The position numbers and the translations under genes were made by a program. A DNA stretch of 64,000 bases from Labrys wisconsinensis (GTDB taxonomy: Bacteria > Pseudomonadota > Alphaproteobacteria > Rhizobiales > Labraceae): contig NZ_JAUSVX010000015.1 of the NCBI RefSeq assembly GCF_030814995.1, forward strand, positions 62,001 through 126,000. The letters are read 5' to 3'. The first letter of the stretch is position 1, and each line of letters starts with the position of its first letter. Shown piece by piece: positions 28,198 to 37,834 of the stretch. The notes beneath the pieces are model-generated. The model did not search any database and was not told the origin of the DNA. It saw only the letters and a program-made list of their open reading frames with translations.

Positions 28198-29181
28198 ATG
28201 GCCAGCCTGCGCTGCGGCAGCGTGCAGTTCCGACACCGCGCCGACGACAAGGCCTACAATCTCGCCAGGATCGCCGCCTTCGCCGCCGAGGCGGCCACGA
28301 AGGGCGTGCGCATCCTCGCCTTCCCGGAAATGTGCATCACCGGCTACTGGCACGTGCGCAATCTCGGCCGCGATGCCCTGGAGGCGCTGGCCGAGCCGGT
28401 GCCGGACGGGCCGTCGATCCAGGCCGTGGCGGCGCTGGCGCGGACCCACGGCATGGCGATCGGCGCCGGGCTGATCGAGCGCGGCGCCGACGGCCGGCTG
28501 TTCAACAGCTATGCTGTCTGCCTCCCCGACGGCACGGTGCATTGCCATCGCAAGCTGCACGCCTTCGAGAGCCCGCATATTGCGAGCGGCGACAGCTACA
28601 CCGTATTCGCAACGCCCTTCGGCGTGCGCGCCGGCATCCTGATCTGCTGGGACAACAACCTGGTCGAGAACGCCCGGGCGACGGCTCTGCTCGGCGCCGA
28701 CGTCCTGATCGCCCCCCACCAGACCGGCGGCTGCGCCTCGCGCAGCCCGCACGCCATGGGCCTGATCGACCCGGCCCTCTGGGCGCGGCGCGAAGAGGAC
28801 CCGGCGGCGATCGAGGCCGAGTTCCGCGGGCCGAAGGGCCGGGAATGGCTGCTGCGCTGGCTTCCCGCCCGCGCCCATGACAACGGCCTGTTCCTCCTGT
28901 TCAGCAACGGCGTCGGCGAGGACGACGGCGAGGTGCGCACCGGCAACGCCATGATCCTCGACCCCTATGGCCGCATCCTGGCCGAGACCTCGGCGCCGGC
29001 CGACCGGCTAGTGGTCGCCGACCTCGACCTCGAGCTCCTGCCGCTCTCGACCGGGCGGCGCTGGATCCGCGGCCGCCGCCCCGAGCTCTACGGCCTGCTC
29101 ACCCGGCGCCTCGGCCATGAGGTCGATCCGCGGCAGGCGCGCTTCTCCACCGCGGCGGTGGAGCAGCCGGCGTTCCCGTGA
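28198..29181 (+). CDS. Carbon-nitrogen hydrolase (nitrilase superfamily)
   Basis: 327 residues with the Glu-Lys-Cys triad: Glu in AFPEMCITGY (about 44), Lys in HCHRKLH (about 119), Cys in ILICWDNN (about 154). It hydrolyses a non-peptide C-N bond, such as an amide, carbamoyl or nitrile; the substrate is unknown. The insertion at about 185-220 (DPALWARREEDPAAIEAEFRG) is longer than in N-carbamoylputrescine amidases. AAGGAG lies eight bases before the start. Likely under the divergent LysR. Confidence 0.88.
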   Translation: MASLRCGSVQFRHRADDKAYNLARIAAFAAEAATKGVRILAFPEMCITGYWHVRNLGRDALEALAEPVPDGPSIQAVAALARTHGMAIGAGLIERGADGRLFNSYAVCLPDGTVHCHRKLHAFESPHIASGDSYTVFATPFGVRAGILICWDNNLVENARATALLGADVLIAPHQTGGCASRSPHAMGLIDPALWARREEDPAAIEAEFRGPKGREWLLRWLPARAHDNGLFLLFSNGVGEDDGEVRTGNAMILDPYGRILAETSAPADRLVVADLDLELLPLSTGRRWIRGRRPELYGLLTRRLGHEVDPRQARFSTAAVEQPAFP

Positions 29182-29348
29182 ACCGTGTCGCCCCGGGCCG
29201 GCGTGTCGGTGGCGAGCTTCGGGAGCCGGCCGTCATCGGCCCTGATCTCCGGGCGTGTCGGCCGGGCGGGCCAATGCCCGGCCGACGGGGCCGCGGCGTT
29301 CGGCAGGTTCTCTCGAACCTGCCGATACTTTGGTCTCCCGGCAGCCGC

Positions 29349-29639
29349 TCAGGCCGCCTTGCCGATCACCACGACGACGTCGGTGTCCTCGCGCGGATGG
29401 GGCACCAGCCGGTTGTGCTTCTCGTCGGTCCAGCCGGCGAGCTTGACGACCCGGCCGGTCTCCATGCCGTCGACATGGGCCTCGGCCGGCTCGACGATGG
29501 CGAGGCCGCTGCCGTCGAGGAAGAAGGTGTGGTCGCCGAAGAGCTCGACGAACTGGCGTTGCGCCGGATGGTCCGGCGGCACGGGCTGGGCATCGATCTG
29601 GCCGAGGGTCCGGTCGATGCGGACGGGGCTGAGCTTCAT
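29349..29639 (-). CDS. Conserved small hypothetical protein
   Basis: 96 residues, no signal or membrane segment. Natural composition (FVELFGDHTFFLDGSGLAIVEP, VVKLAGWTDEKHNRLVPHP) and AAAGGA eight bases before ATG 29639 support a real gene. Similar short proteins occur in many Hyphomicrobiales; none has a known role as far as I can tell. Confidence 0.65.
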   Translation of the reverse strand: MKLSPVRIDRTLGQIDAQPVPPDHPAQRQFVELFGDHTFFLDGSGLAIVEPAEAHVDGMETGRVVKLAGWTDEKHNRLVPHPREDTDVVVVIGKAA

Positions 29640-29956
29640 CGTAGGGTCCTTTCGATTGGGTGCTCCACGTCGCGGCGCGCACGCGCCGCGGACCGTTCGG
29701 GTCTGCCACCTTCGAAGTGGTCCGGGCCTGGCCGTGCCTCCTCACGGCCGATCGGGCCTCCGCATGGGGAGGCGGGGCGGGCGGACGCGTCGGACGGGCG
29801 TGGCGGGCCTCGACACGGCCCCCTGAATCACCTGCGGCCGCTCATCCCTGTGCGGCGGCCACCGATCCGACGCAGGCGATGATGCTGCCGAAATCGGGTC
29901 ATCGTCGGGTGGCGATGCGGTGGTTCCGTGACATCACGGCGGCAGCGATGTGCGGC
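29640..29956. other. Gene-free stretch with a near-perfect palindrome
   Basis: 317 bases between two minus-strand genes. At 29671-29690 lies CGCGGCGCG-CA-CGCGCCGCG, nine-base perfect arms with a two-base centre, 32 bases upstream of the 29639 start. It could be a strong leader hairpin or an operator. Nothing else recognised. Confidence 0.5.
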
Positions 29957-30364
29957 TCAGCTGCTCAGTGCCCGCTCGATCTCGGCCACGGGATGGGAGG
30001 TCAGCTCCTTCGGCAGCTCGGCGCGCACCCGGTCCGCCACGCATTTGTGCATCGCCTTGCGCAAGCTGCCGAGCACGCGGGGCGCGGCGACCACCACGAG
30101 GTCGGCGAAGGCATTGTCGTGCGCCCGGCGGTAGAGGTGCTCGGCCACCTCGGCTGCGAAGCGCTCCTCCGCCTGCCGCGTGTCGGGCAGCGCGGGCGTC
30201 GCGCCCGGCATGGCCGTCGCCTCGGCTTGCGCCGCCGCCGGCTCCATCACGCTTTCGATCGCGAGCTTCGGGACCATGGCGCTGCCGCGGTTGCGGAAGA
30301 ACAGCGCCTTGGCGCCGTCGCCGATCAGGACGAGGGCGTCTTTCGGGATGCGGATATCGGTCAT
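29957..30364 (-). CDS. Host attachment protein (AtsE-like family)
   Basis: 135 residues from ATG 30364. MTDIRIPKDALVLIGDGAKALFFRNRG, then AEVAEHLYRRAHDNAFADLVVVAAPRVLGSLRK and PKELTSHPVAEIERAL match the Host_attach family first described as required for attachment of Agrobacterium to plant cells. The C-terminal KELTxHP-x-x-x-I motif also resembles eRF1/Dom34-like folds, and an enzymatic or regulatory role is possible. A longer frame upstream was rejected as out of character. Confidence 0.86.
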   Translation of the reverse strand: MTDIRIPKDALVLIGDGAKALFFRNRGSAMVPKLAIESVMEPAAAQAEATAMPGATPALPDTRQAEERFAAEVAEHLYRRAHDNAFADLVVVAAPRVLGSLRKAMHKCVADRVRAELPKELTSHPVAEIERALSS

Positions 30365-30518
30365 GTCGCTCCTTTCGTGGGATGGCCGGACAACGACCGC
30401 AGGCGCGGCCGGGTTCCTGCCGGACGGGCCGGCAGGGGCTCGCCTGACGCGGACGAACCTGTCAGGATCGGGCGGCGGCCGGGACATGCCCGGCGCAGCG
30501 ACGGACGGAGGAGACGGA

Positions 30519-30749
30519 ATGGCCACGGGCCGGACGAGACGACCGCAGGACCCCTTTGCCGCCGCGCAGGCCGTGTTCTCACCGGCGCCGGCCCCGCGGC
30601 CGCCGGAGCCCCAGCGCGCCGCCGTGCCTGTCGTGAAGGAGACCGTGACGCTGCGCATCGACAGCGACGTGCTCGCCGTCTTCCAGGAGGACGGCCCCGG
30701 CTGGCAGGATCGCATCAACGCCGCGCTGCGCAAGGCCACGGGCCTGTAG
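30519..30749 (+). CDS. BrnA-like antitoxin domain protein
   Basis: 76 residues. After a proline-rich stretch, residues 40-75 (VKETVTLRIDSDVLAVFQEDGPGWQDRINAALRKA) match the ribbon-helix-helix of the BrnA antitoxin family, which neutralises BrnT ribonuclease and represses its own promoter. GGAGGAGAC lies just before ATG 30519. No BrnT gene lies on either side, so this is an orphan or an independent DNA-binding regulator. Confidence 0.72.
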   Translation: MATGRTRRPQDPFAAAQAVFSPAPAPRPPEPQRAAVPVVKETVTLRIDSDVLAVFQEDGPGWQDRINAALRKATGL

Positions 30750-30779
30750 GCGGCCGATCCATCCCCATCGAGAGAACCC

Positions 30780-31211
30780 ATGAGAATCGCTGCCTGCATC
30801 GCCGCCGCCGGCCTCGCCCTTCTCGCCGCCGGCGCCCGCGCCGAGGAGAGCGCCGCCGTCAAGCCGGTCGTGGTCACGACCATCCTGTCCACCACCACGA
30901 CGGCGGCCGGCCAGCCGATCCGGCTGCCCCAGGGCGACATCACGCTGTCGGTCTCGGACTACCGCATCGCGCCCGGCGCCCGGCTGCCGGTGCACATGCA
31001 TCCCTTCCCGCGCTACGCCTACGTGCTCGAGGGCACCATCGCGGTGACGCTGCCCGACAGCGGGCAGCGTTTCGTCTATCACCAGGGCGACGTCATCGTC
31101 GAAGTGGTGGGGCTGTGGCACTATGGCGTGAACGAGGGCACGACCCCGGTGCGGCTGATCGTGTTCGATCAGGTGCCGGGCAACACGCCGGCCACCGTGC
31201 TCAAGCCCTGA
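30780..31211 (+). CDS. Secreted cupin-domain protein
   Basis: 143 residues with a signal peptide (1-21, ARA). The cupin core is GARLPVHMHPFPRYAYVLEGTIAVTLPDSG, with the metal ligands His-x-His and Glu/Tyr, and HYGVNEGTTPVRLIVF. Likely a periplasmic metal-binding barrel; enzymatic activity unknown. Preceded by AGAGAACC eight bases before the start. Convergent with the AraC gene, with the stop overlapping by about ten bases. Confidence 0.82.
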   Translation: MRIAACIAAAGLALLAAGARAEESAAVKPVVVTTILSTTTTAAGQPIRLPQGDITLSVSDYRIAPGARLPVHMHPFPRYAYVLEGTIAVTLPDSGQRFVYHQGDVIVEVVGLWHYGVNEGTTPVRLIVFDQVPGNTPATVLKP

Positions 31212-32190
31212 CCGGTCGCTCCGGCGATGGCTCATCGAGCGCCGGGCGCCTGAAGGCGCTCGGCGGCCGGCCCATGGCGCGCTTGAAGGCGCGGCTGAAC
31301 GAGGCTTCGGATTCATAGCCGAGCCGCAGCGCCACCTCCGTCACCGTCAGCCGCTGGCGTCGCAGCCACAGGCCGGCGACATGCATGCGCCAGCGCGCGA
31401 GGTAGCGGGCCGGCGAGACGCCGACCACCGCGGTGAAGCGCTCGGAGAAGGCCGAGCGCGAGCATCGCGCCACCTGCGCCAGGGCGGCGACCGACCAGGG
31501 CTGCTCGGGCTTGCGGTGGATCGCCGCCAGGGCGCGGCCGATCCTCGGGTCGCGAATGGCGGCCAGCCAGCCGGTCGGCTCGCCGCATTGCGCCTCGACC
31601 CAGGCCCGCACGATGCGGGCGATCACCAGATCGGCGAGGCGGGTCAGCACCGTGGCCGCGCCGATGCGCTGCCCCAGCACTTCCTCGGCCATCAGCGTCA
31701 GAAGCGCGGGCAGCGTCGCATCGCTTCCTGCGTCGGCACATATGCGCAGATAGGACGGCATCAGCCCCAGCAGCGGATGGACCGAGGGCTCCTCGAAGCC
31801 GACCGTGCCGCAGAACAGCACCGCGCCCGGGCCGGTGCCGTCGGCGAGGCGGTAGGTCCGATCGCCGATGGTCTCCAGCGGAAAATCGTCGATCGGCCGG
31901 GTCGGCCGCTCCGGCCGATCGGCCAGGGCATGGCCGGTGCCGCGCGGCAGCAGCACGACGTCGCCGACGTCGAGCCGGATCCACGGCCCCTCGGGCGTGC
32001 GCAGCCAGCACTCGCCGTCGACGACGAAGTGGAACCGCGCCGCCTGCGCCGGCGGGAATTCCAGGCCCCAGGGGCGTCCGAGCTCGCAGCGGCCATAGGC
32101 CACGCCGGACAGGCGCAGGTCCTGCAGCACCTGGCTGAGCGGATCGGCCGGCAGTCCGCCGGCCACGGTCTCGGACGAACGGTCAAGCAT
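31201..32190 (-). CDS. AraC family regulator with cupin_6 sensor domain
   Basis: 329 residues if started at ATG 32190; ATG 32244 in frame gives 347. The sensor (about 12-185) begins ADPLSQVLQDLRLSGVAYG, the AraC_binding/cupin_6 pattern; the C-terminal AraC domain has two helix-turn-helix units, SVAALAQVARCSRSAFSERFTAVVG and TVTEVALRLGYESEASFSRAFKR. I favour 32190 because it leaves 84 bases of divergent promoter before the next gene. It probably activates the F420-type and SDR genes. The effector may be an aldehyde or quinone, which is inference. Confidence 0.87.
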   Translation of the reverse strand: MLDRSSETVAGGLPADPLSQVLQDLRLSGVAYGRCELGRPWGLEFPPAQAARFHFVVDGECWLRTPEGPWIRLDVGDVVLLPRGTGHALADRPERPTRPIDDFPLETIGDRTYRLADGTGPGAVLFCGTVGFEEPSVHPLLGLMPSYLRICADAGSDATLPALLTLMAEEVLGQRIGAATVLTRLADLVIARIVRAWVEAQCGEPTGWLAAIRDPRIGRALAAIHRKPEQPWSVAALAQVARCSRSAFSERFTAVVGVSPARYLARWRMHVAGLWLRRQRLTVTEVALRLGYESEASFSRAFKRAMGRPPSAFRRPALDEPSPERPVRA

Positions 32191-32274
32191 TTCGGCGAAA
32201 CTATCATGGAACGAACGCCCGTCCACGGTCCTAATGCCGTCCATCAGCCTCGTGCGGGGGTTCGGAGGGACATC

Positions 32275-32931
32275 ATGAAGATCGGCATCATCGGCACCGG
32301 CCACATGGGTCGTGCGCTCGGCACCGGCTGGGCCCGCAGCGGCCATGCCGTGCTGTTCGGCTCGCGCGACCGTGCCAAGGCCGAGAGCGCGGCGGCGGCC
32401 GCGCCCTCGGCCCGGGCCGGCAGCTTCGCCGAGGCGGCGGCCTTCGGCGAGGTCGTGCTCTACACGGTCCGCGACGTGCTGCCCTCCGCCCTGCTCGGGC
32501 GCGCCGACGCCCTCGACGGCCGGGTCGTCATCGACTGCAACAACCGTACGCTCGGTGACGACGGCAACCCCTCGCTGTTCCGCTTCGACCGGCCGCTGCC
32601 CGAGCGCTCCTCCGCCGAGATCATCGCCGAGGATTGCCCGGGCGCCCGGGTGGTCAAGGCCTTCAACACCATCCCGAGCCCGGTGATCGAGCTGCCGCGC
32701 GAGCGCCTCGCGTCGCACGGCGTCTCGGTCTTCGTCGGCGCCGACGATGCCGGCGCCAAGGCCGTCGTCATCGGCCTCGCCGAGGAGCTCGGTTTCATCG
32801 GCGTCGACGCAGGCGGACTGGCGCACGCCCATCTCGTGGAGGCCGCGGCGGATCTGCTGCGCCTCGAGATCGGACCGCTCGGCCGCGGCCCCTACGCCAC
32901 CCTGTCGCTGCACGTGCTGCCGGAGGCCTGA
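32275..32931 (+). CDS. NADPH-dependent F420 reductase-like protein
   Basis: 218 residues. N-terminal Rossmann motif MKIGIIGTGHMGRALGTGW, then GSRDRAKAESAAAAA, the F420_oxidored arrangement, and CPGARVVKAFNTIP near residue 122, conserved in the family. In bacteria lacking F420 these are NADP(H)-dependent oxidoreductases of unknown substrate. GGAGG lies eight bases upstream. Divergent from AraC; the SDR starts two bases after its stop. Confidence 0.83.
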   Translation: MKIGIIGTGHMGRALGTGWARSGHAVLFGSRDRAKAESAAAAAPSARAGSFAEAAAFGEVVLYTVRDVLPSALLGRADALDGRVVIDCNNRTLGDDGNPSLFRFDRPLPERSSAEIIAEDCPGARVVKAFNTIPSPVIELPRERLASHGVSVFVGADDAGAKAVVIGLAEELGFIGVDAGGLAHAHLVEAAADLLRLEIGPLGRGPYATLSLHVLPEA

Positions 32932-32932
32932 C

Positions 32933-33676
32933 ATGCCTGCGCAGGAGGCCACCACCCCGTCCGACCTCGCCGGGCAGGTCGTCGCCGTCGTCGGCGCCAG
33001 CTCCGGCATCGGCCTCGCCGCCGTCCGCGCCGCGGCAGGGCGCGGCGCCCGCGTCGTGATGCTCGCCCGCTCGGCGGCGCAGCTGCAGGAGGCGGCGCGC
33101 GGCATCGCCGGCGACGTCCAGGCCGTGGCGATGGACATGCTGGACCGATCCGCCGTCGAGCGCGCCATCGGCGGTCTCGCCCGGCTCGACCATCTCGTGC
33201 TCACCGCCGTGGCCGACGAGCTCGCCCGCCGCGCGCCCGTCGCGGCGCTGACCGATGCGCAGGTCGAGCGCAGCTTCGACAGGCTGCGCGGCTATATCTG
33301 CGCGGTGCGCGCGGCGGCGCCACGCCTCGCCGGGCGGGGCTCGATCACCATGGTGAACGGCGCCTCGGCGGTGAAGCCGCCGCGCCAGGGCTTCTCGCTG
33401 CTGGCCGCCGAGAACGCCTCGATCCTCGGCTTCGGCCGGGCGCTCGCCCTGGAGCTGTCGCCGCAGCGGGTCAACGTGGTGATGGCCGGCGTGGTCGACA
33501 CGCCGATCCATGCCGGGCGTCGCGAGCAGGTGCGGGCCTGGGCCGAGTCGGAGGACCTGCCGGCCCGACGCTTCGGCCAGCCCGATGACCTCGCCCAGGC
33601 CATCCTGTTCCTGATGACCAATCCCTACAGCACCGGCGCGGTGCTGACGGTCGATGGCGGCCTGACCGCAACCTGA
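32933..33676 (+). CDS. SDR-fold protein lacking the usual catalytic Tyr and Lys
   Basis: 247 residues. Cofactor motif VVGASSGIGLAAVRAA at about 20 is intact. The active-site stretch reads NGASAVKPPRQGFSLLAAEN; the expected Tyr-x-x-x-Lys is replaced by Leu-Ala-Ala-Glu-Asn or similar, so classical SDR catalysis is not possible. The C-terminal TVDGGL is normal. Perhaps a binding or regulatory protein, or a divergent reductase as in some SDR subfamilies. Starts two bases after the F420-like gene. Confidence 0.85.
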   Translation: MPAQEATTPSDLAGQVVAVVGASSGIGLAAVRAAAGRGARVVMLARSAAQLQEAARGIAGDVQAVAMDMLDRSAVERAIGGLARLDHLVLTAVADELARRAPVAALTDAQVERSFDRLRGYICAVRAAAPRLAGRGSITMVNGASAVKPPRQGFSLLAAENASILGFGRALALELSPQRVNVVMAGVVDTPIHAGRREQVRAWAESEDLPARRFGQPDDLAQAILFLMTNPYSTGAVLTVDGGLTAT

Positions 33677-33728
33677 CGGGCTCGGCGGCTGAACGGGAAG
33701 GGGGCGACGGTCATCGCCGCTCCGCCTC

Positions 33729-34370
33729 TCACGGCCGCTCGGCCGTGAAGCTCGCCGTCTGCGTCTTGTCCTCGGTGTTGGCCGGCGTGCCCGGCTCGGT
33801 GGTCACGGTGATGCGGTCGCCGTCGATCGCCACCGTGCCGTTCCAGCGGTCGCCCAGGGCGAGGCTGCGCAGGTTGGTCAGGGCGATGCGGTCGTAGCGC
33901 TTGCCGTCATTGTCGAAGCCGGGGGCGATCGCCGCGTCCATCACGTGCAGCGTGTAGAACATGCCCGAGCCGCCGCCGGAGAAGGCGGAGACGGCGATGA
34001 GAAGCTTGTCCTTGGTCGTGCCGACGAAGCGGTAGCTGCTGGTCTCGTCGAGCTTGGTGTCCTCGTCGTGCCGCACCTGGGTGCGCCAGCCCTCGCGCGT
34101 CGTCACGTCGGCGAAGTAGAGATTGCTGCCGATCGCGGCCCGCAGGTCGACGGTCAGCCAGATCGCGCCGGAATCGGCGAGGTCGCCGTCGCCGAAATCG
34201 CGGAACACCTGCGGCGGCACGGGCTGGCCGTCGAGGGTGAAGCTCTTGCGCAGCTCGCCCAGCCGCGCTTCGGACGAGGCCTCGCCGGCGCCGGCCGGCG
34301 GGCCGGCGAGCAGCATTGCCGCCAGCGCCGGGACGGCGGCGAAGCGGGCGAAGGGCGTGGGCAGCGGCAT
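33729..34370 (-). CDS. Secreted hypothetical protein
   Basis: 213 residues. Signal peptide 1-28 (LLAGPPAGAG). The mature part is acidic and beta-rich, with DGQPVPPQVFRDFGDGDLADSGAIWLTVDLRAAIGS and FYTLHVMDAAI; no known domain recognised. Likely periplasmic. Transcribed alone, convergent with the SDR gene. Confidence 0.72.
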   Translation of the reverse strand: MPLPTPFARFAAVPALAAMLLAGPPAGAGEASSEARLGELRKSFTLDGQPVPPQVFRDFGDGDLADSGAIWLTVDLRAAIGSNLYFADVTTREGWRTQVRHDEDTKLDETSSYRFVGTTKDKLLIAVSAFSGGGSGMFYTLHVMDAAIAPGFDNDGKRYDRIALTNLRSLALGDRWNGTVAIDGDRITVTTEPGTPANTEDKTQTASFTAERP

Positions 34371-34550
34371 GGCCGGATCTCCAGGGAACTTCAGCTCAGC
34401 CGGCGGGGGTGGACCGGGCTGTGCGGTTTCGCACCGCCCCGCCCGGGCGTGCTAGAATGGGGGCACGTCCGACGGGCCGCCCGCGCGGCGGCGCGGCGCC
34501 ATCGCCGGCCCGACAGCCCAGGGGCCGTCGGGCCATCGGGAGGAGCCGCC

Positions 34551-34844
34551 ATGACCACCTATATCATGCTCGCCACCTGGACCGACCAAGGCGCTCGCAG
34601 CGCCAGGGACTCGCCCGCCCGCCTCGACAAGGCGCGCCAGCTGCTGAAGGAGATGGGCGGCGACTTCAAGCTCTTCTACCTCACCATGGGCCAGTACGAC
34701 TTCGTCGCGGTCTACGAGGCCCCGGACGATGCCGTCGCCGCCCGCTTCAACCTGCAGCTCGGCATGCTCGGCAATGTCCGCACCCAGACGCTGAAGGCGT
34801 TCCCGGAGGCGGCCTATCGCGAGATCATGCGCGGGATCGGCTAG
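34551..34844 (+). CDS. GYD domain protein
   Basis: 97 residues, ATG 34551 with GGGAGGAG just upstream. YIMLATWTDQGARSARDSPARLDKARQLLKEMGGDFKLFYLTMGQYDFVAVYEAPDD is the GYD ferredoxin-like fold. Function unknown; members are widespread small cytosolic proteins. A CTAGAGC repeat begins at its stop codon. Confidence 0.85.
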   Translation: MTTYIMLATWTDQGARSARDSPARLDKARQLLKEMGGDFKLFYLTMGQYDFVAVYEAPDDAVAARFNLQLGMLGNVRTQTLKAFPEAAYREIMRGIG

Positions 34845-34943
34845 AGCATTTTCCGGCGAAGCGGCACTCGGTCCGCGTCGAGGAAATGCGTAAAAACAAT
34901 GAGATAGAGAGCGTGATCGATTCAACGCGAAGCGATCACGCTC
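34845..34943. repeat. Intergenic repeat ending in an 11-bp hairpin
   Basis: Starts at the GYD stop (AGAGCATTTTCCGGCGAAGCGG) and ends in a perfect hairpin at 34909-34943: GAGCGTGATCG, 13-base loop, CGATCACGCTC. A related element sits at 48234-48270 after an MFS gene. The layout resembles dispersed extragenic hairpin repeats common in Hyphomicrobiales; it may terminate or stabilise transcripts. The rest of the gap to 35155 shows nothing. Confidence 0.65.
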
Positions 34944-35155
34944 CAGCCGGCGTCGGCGGATGCCGCCGCTTCCGGAGAGCTTGCCGGCGCGGGCGCCGGC
35001 CATCGGCCTCCATGCCCGGCATTCATGAGCCAGCATCATAGGTCCATGCGGACTTCGCCGTCTAATCGCCTGCCGCGCTGGCCGCTACATTCAGGGCCAG
35101 CAGCAATGACAGGACCGCCCGGCGGAGGCATCCGCCGGATGGAGAAAACCCGACC

Positions 35156-35539
35156 ATGGACATCGAGGCAAGCGCAGACCCCGCCCTGGCCGGACCGGCC
35201 GAGCGGCCTGCCGGCAGCATCGGCATCGAGCGCACGCTCCAGGCTCCGTCCCGGGCCCGGGACGCCCGCATGACCTTCGAGCCCGGCAGCCGCACGGGAT
35301 GGCAGGCCCATCCTGTCGGGCAGACCCTGATCGTCACCGCCGGATCCGGCCGGGTGCAGCGCTGGGCGGCGCCCGTCGAGGCGGTGCAGCCGGGCGACGC
35401 GCTGTGGATCGCGCCGGGCGAGCGGCACTGGCTCGGCGCCGCGGCCGGGGAGGCCGTGACGTTCGCCGTCGTGCGCCGGCGCCGCGACACCGGCGCGGAG
35501 ATGGACGGCGGCGACGAGGCTGCGGCACAGGCCGCCTGA
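35156..35539 (+). CDS. Cupin domain protein
   Basis: 127 residues, no signal peptide. The cupin [30 protein letters not shown] is closely similar to the cupin of the CMD fusion at 37835 ([30 protein letters not shown]). In this copy one His of the usual metal-binding pair is Gln, while the other His of AHPVGQT remains. Likely paralogues from one event. Possibly an isomerase or quercetinase-like enzyme. First of a chain of oxidative genes. Confidence 0.8.
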   Translation: MDIEASADPALAGPAERPAGSIGIERTLQAPSRARDARMTFEPGSRTGWQAHPVGQTLIVTAGSGRVQRWAAPVEAVQPGDALWIAPGERHWLGAAAGEAVTFAVVRRRRDTGAEMDGGDEAAAQAA

Positions 35540-36622
<1,083 letters not shown>

Positions 36623-36693
36623 GCCGGCCGGCGGCACCCACACCGCCGGTCCCGTCCCCATCGATAGGCAACCCTTTCCAGCGAGGTCACGAC

Positions 36694-37752
36694 ATGAAGA
36701 CGCTCGGTTATGCCGCGCAATCGGCGGACAGCCCCCTCACGCCGTTCGCCTTCGAGCGGCGCGCGCTGCGCCCCAACGACGTGGCAATGGAGGTGCTCTA
36801 CACCGGCATCTGCCACACCGACCTCCACCAGGCCCGCAACGACTGGGGCTGGAGCAAGTACCCCATCGTTCCCGGCCACGGGATCGTCGGCCGCGTCACC
36901 GGCGTCGGCCACGAGGTCACCCGCTACAAGGTCGGCGACCATGTGGCGGTCGGCTGCATGGTCGATTCCTGCCAGCAATGCGACCAGTGCCGGCGGGGCG
37001 AGGAGCAGCTCTGCCGCAAGGGCAACACCCAGACCTACAACGACCGCGACCGCATCACCTGCGAGCCGACCTATGGCGGCTATTCCAAGCATCTCGTCGT
37101 GCGCGAGGAGTTCGCGCTGCGGGTGCCGGATGGGCTCGACCTGTCGAAGACCGCGCCGCTCCTGTGCGCCGGCATCACCACCTATTCGCCGCTGCGCACC
37201 TGGAATGTCGGCCCGGGCAGCCGCGTCGGCGTGGTCGGCCTCGGCGGGCTCGGCCATATGGCGGTCAAGCTCGCGGCCGGCCTCGGCGCCGACGTGACCG
37301 TCATGAGCCGGTCCAGGGACAAGGAGGCCGACGCGCTGGCGCTCGGCGCCGACCGTCTCCTCGTCTCGTCCGACGCGGCGGCGATGGCCGAGGCCGCGAA
37401 CGGGTTCGACCTCATCATCGACACGGTTCCGGTCAAGCACGACATCAACCCCTACCTGCCGCTGCTGGACGTCGACGGCACGCTGGTGCTCGTCGGGCAG
37501 GTCGGGCCGCTGGCGGAGCCGAGCACCGTGCCCCTGCTGCTGGGGCGCCGCCGCATCGCCGGCTCGCCGATCGGCGGCATCGCCGAGACCCAGGAGATGC
37601 TCGATTTCTGCGCCCGCAAAAACATCCTGCCGGATTGCGAGATGATCCGGATGGATGAGATCAACGGGGCCTTCGAGCGGCTGGAGCGCGCCGACGTCCG
37701 CTACCGCTTCGTCATCGACATGGCGTCGCTGTCCGCACCGGCGGACGCGTGA
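36694..37752 (+). CDS. Zinc-dependent alcohol dehydrogenase (CAD/YahK type)
   Basis: 352 residues. Catalytic zinc ligands in [15 protein letters not shown] and [10 protein letters not shown]; structural zinc in [16 protein letters not shown]; cofactor motif [18 protein letters not shown]. Reduces aldehydes or oxidises alcohols with NADP(H), like YahK/AdhC-type enzymes. Follows the aldo/keto reductase by 71 bases and precedes the CMD fusion, in a cluster that appears to handle aldehydes. Confidence 0.92.
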   Translation: MKTLGYAAQSADSPLTPFAFERRALRPNDVAMEVLYTGICHTDLHQARNDWGWSKYPIVPGHGIVGRVTGVGHEVTRYKVGDHVAVGCMVDSCQQCDQCRRGEEQLCRKGNTQTYNDRDRITCEPTYGGYSKHLVVREEFALRVPDGLDLSKTAPLLCAGITTYSPLRTWNVGPGSRVGVVGLGGLGHMAVKLAAGLGADVTVMSRSRDKEADALALGADRLLVSSDAAAMAEAANGFDLIIDTVPVKHDINPYLPLLDVDGTLVLVGQVGPLAEPSTVPLLLGRRRIAGSPIGGIAETQEMLDFCARKNILPDCEMIRMDEINGAFERLERADVRYRFVIDMASLSAPADA

Positions 37753-37834
37753 TCAACCACGAGAACCGGGGCGGGACGCTGTCGTCCCGCTCCGGCAGGC
37801 GCGACGACATCCGGACCGATTGGAGAGACGAACG

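Noticed and set aside
32191-33204. Extension of the AraC frame to 33204
   Set aside because: It would run through two plus-strand genes; the AraC sensor domain starts near 32190.
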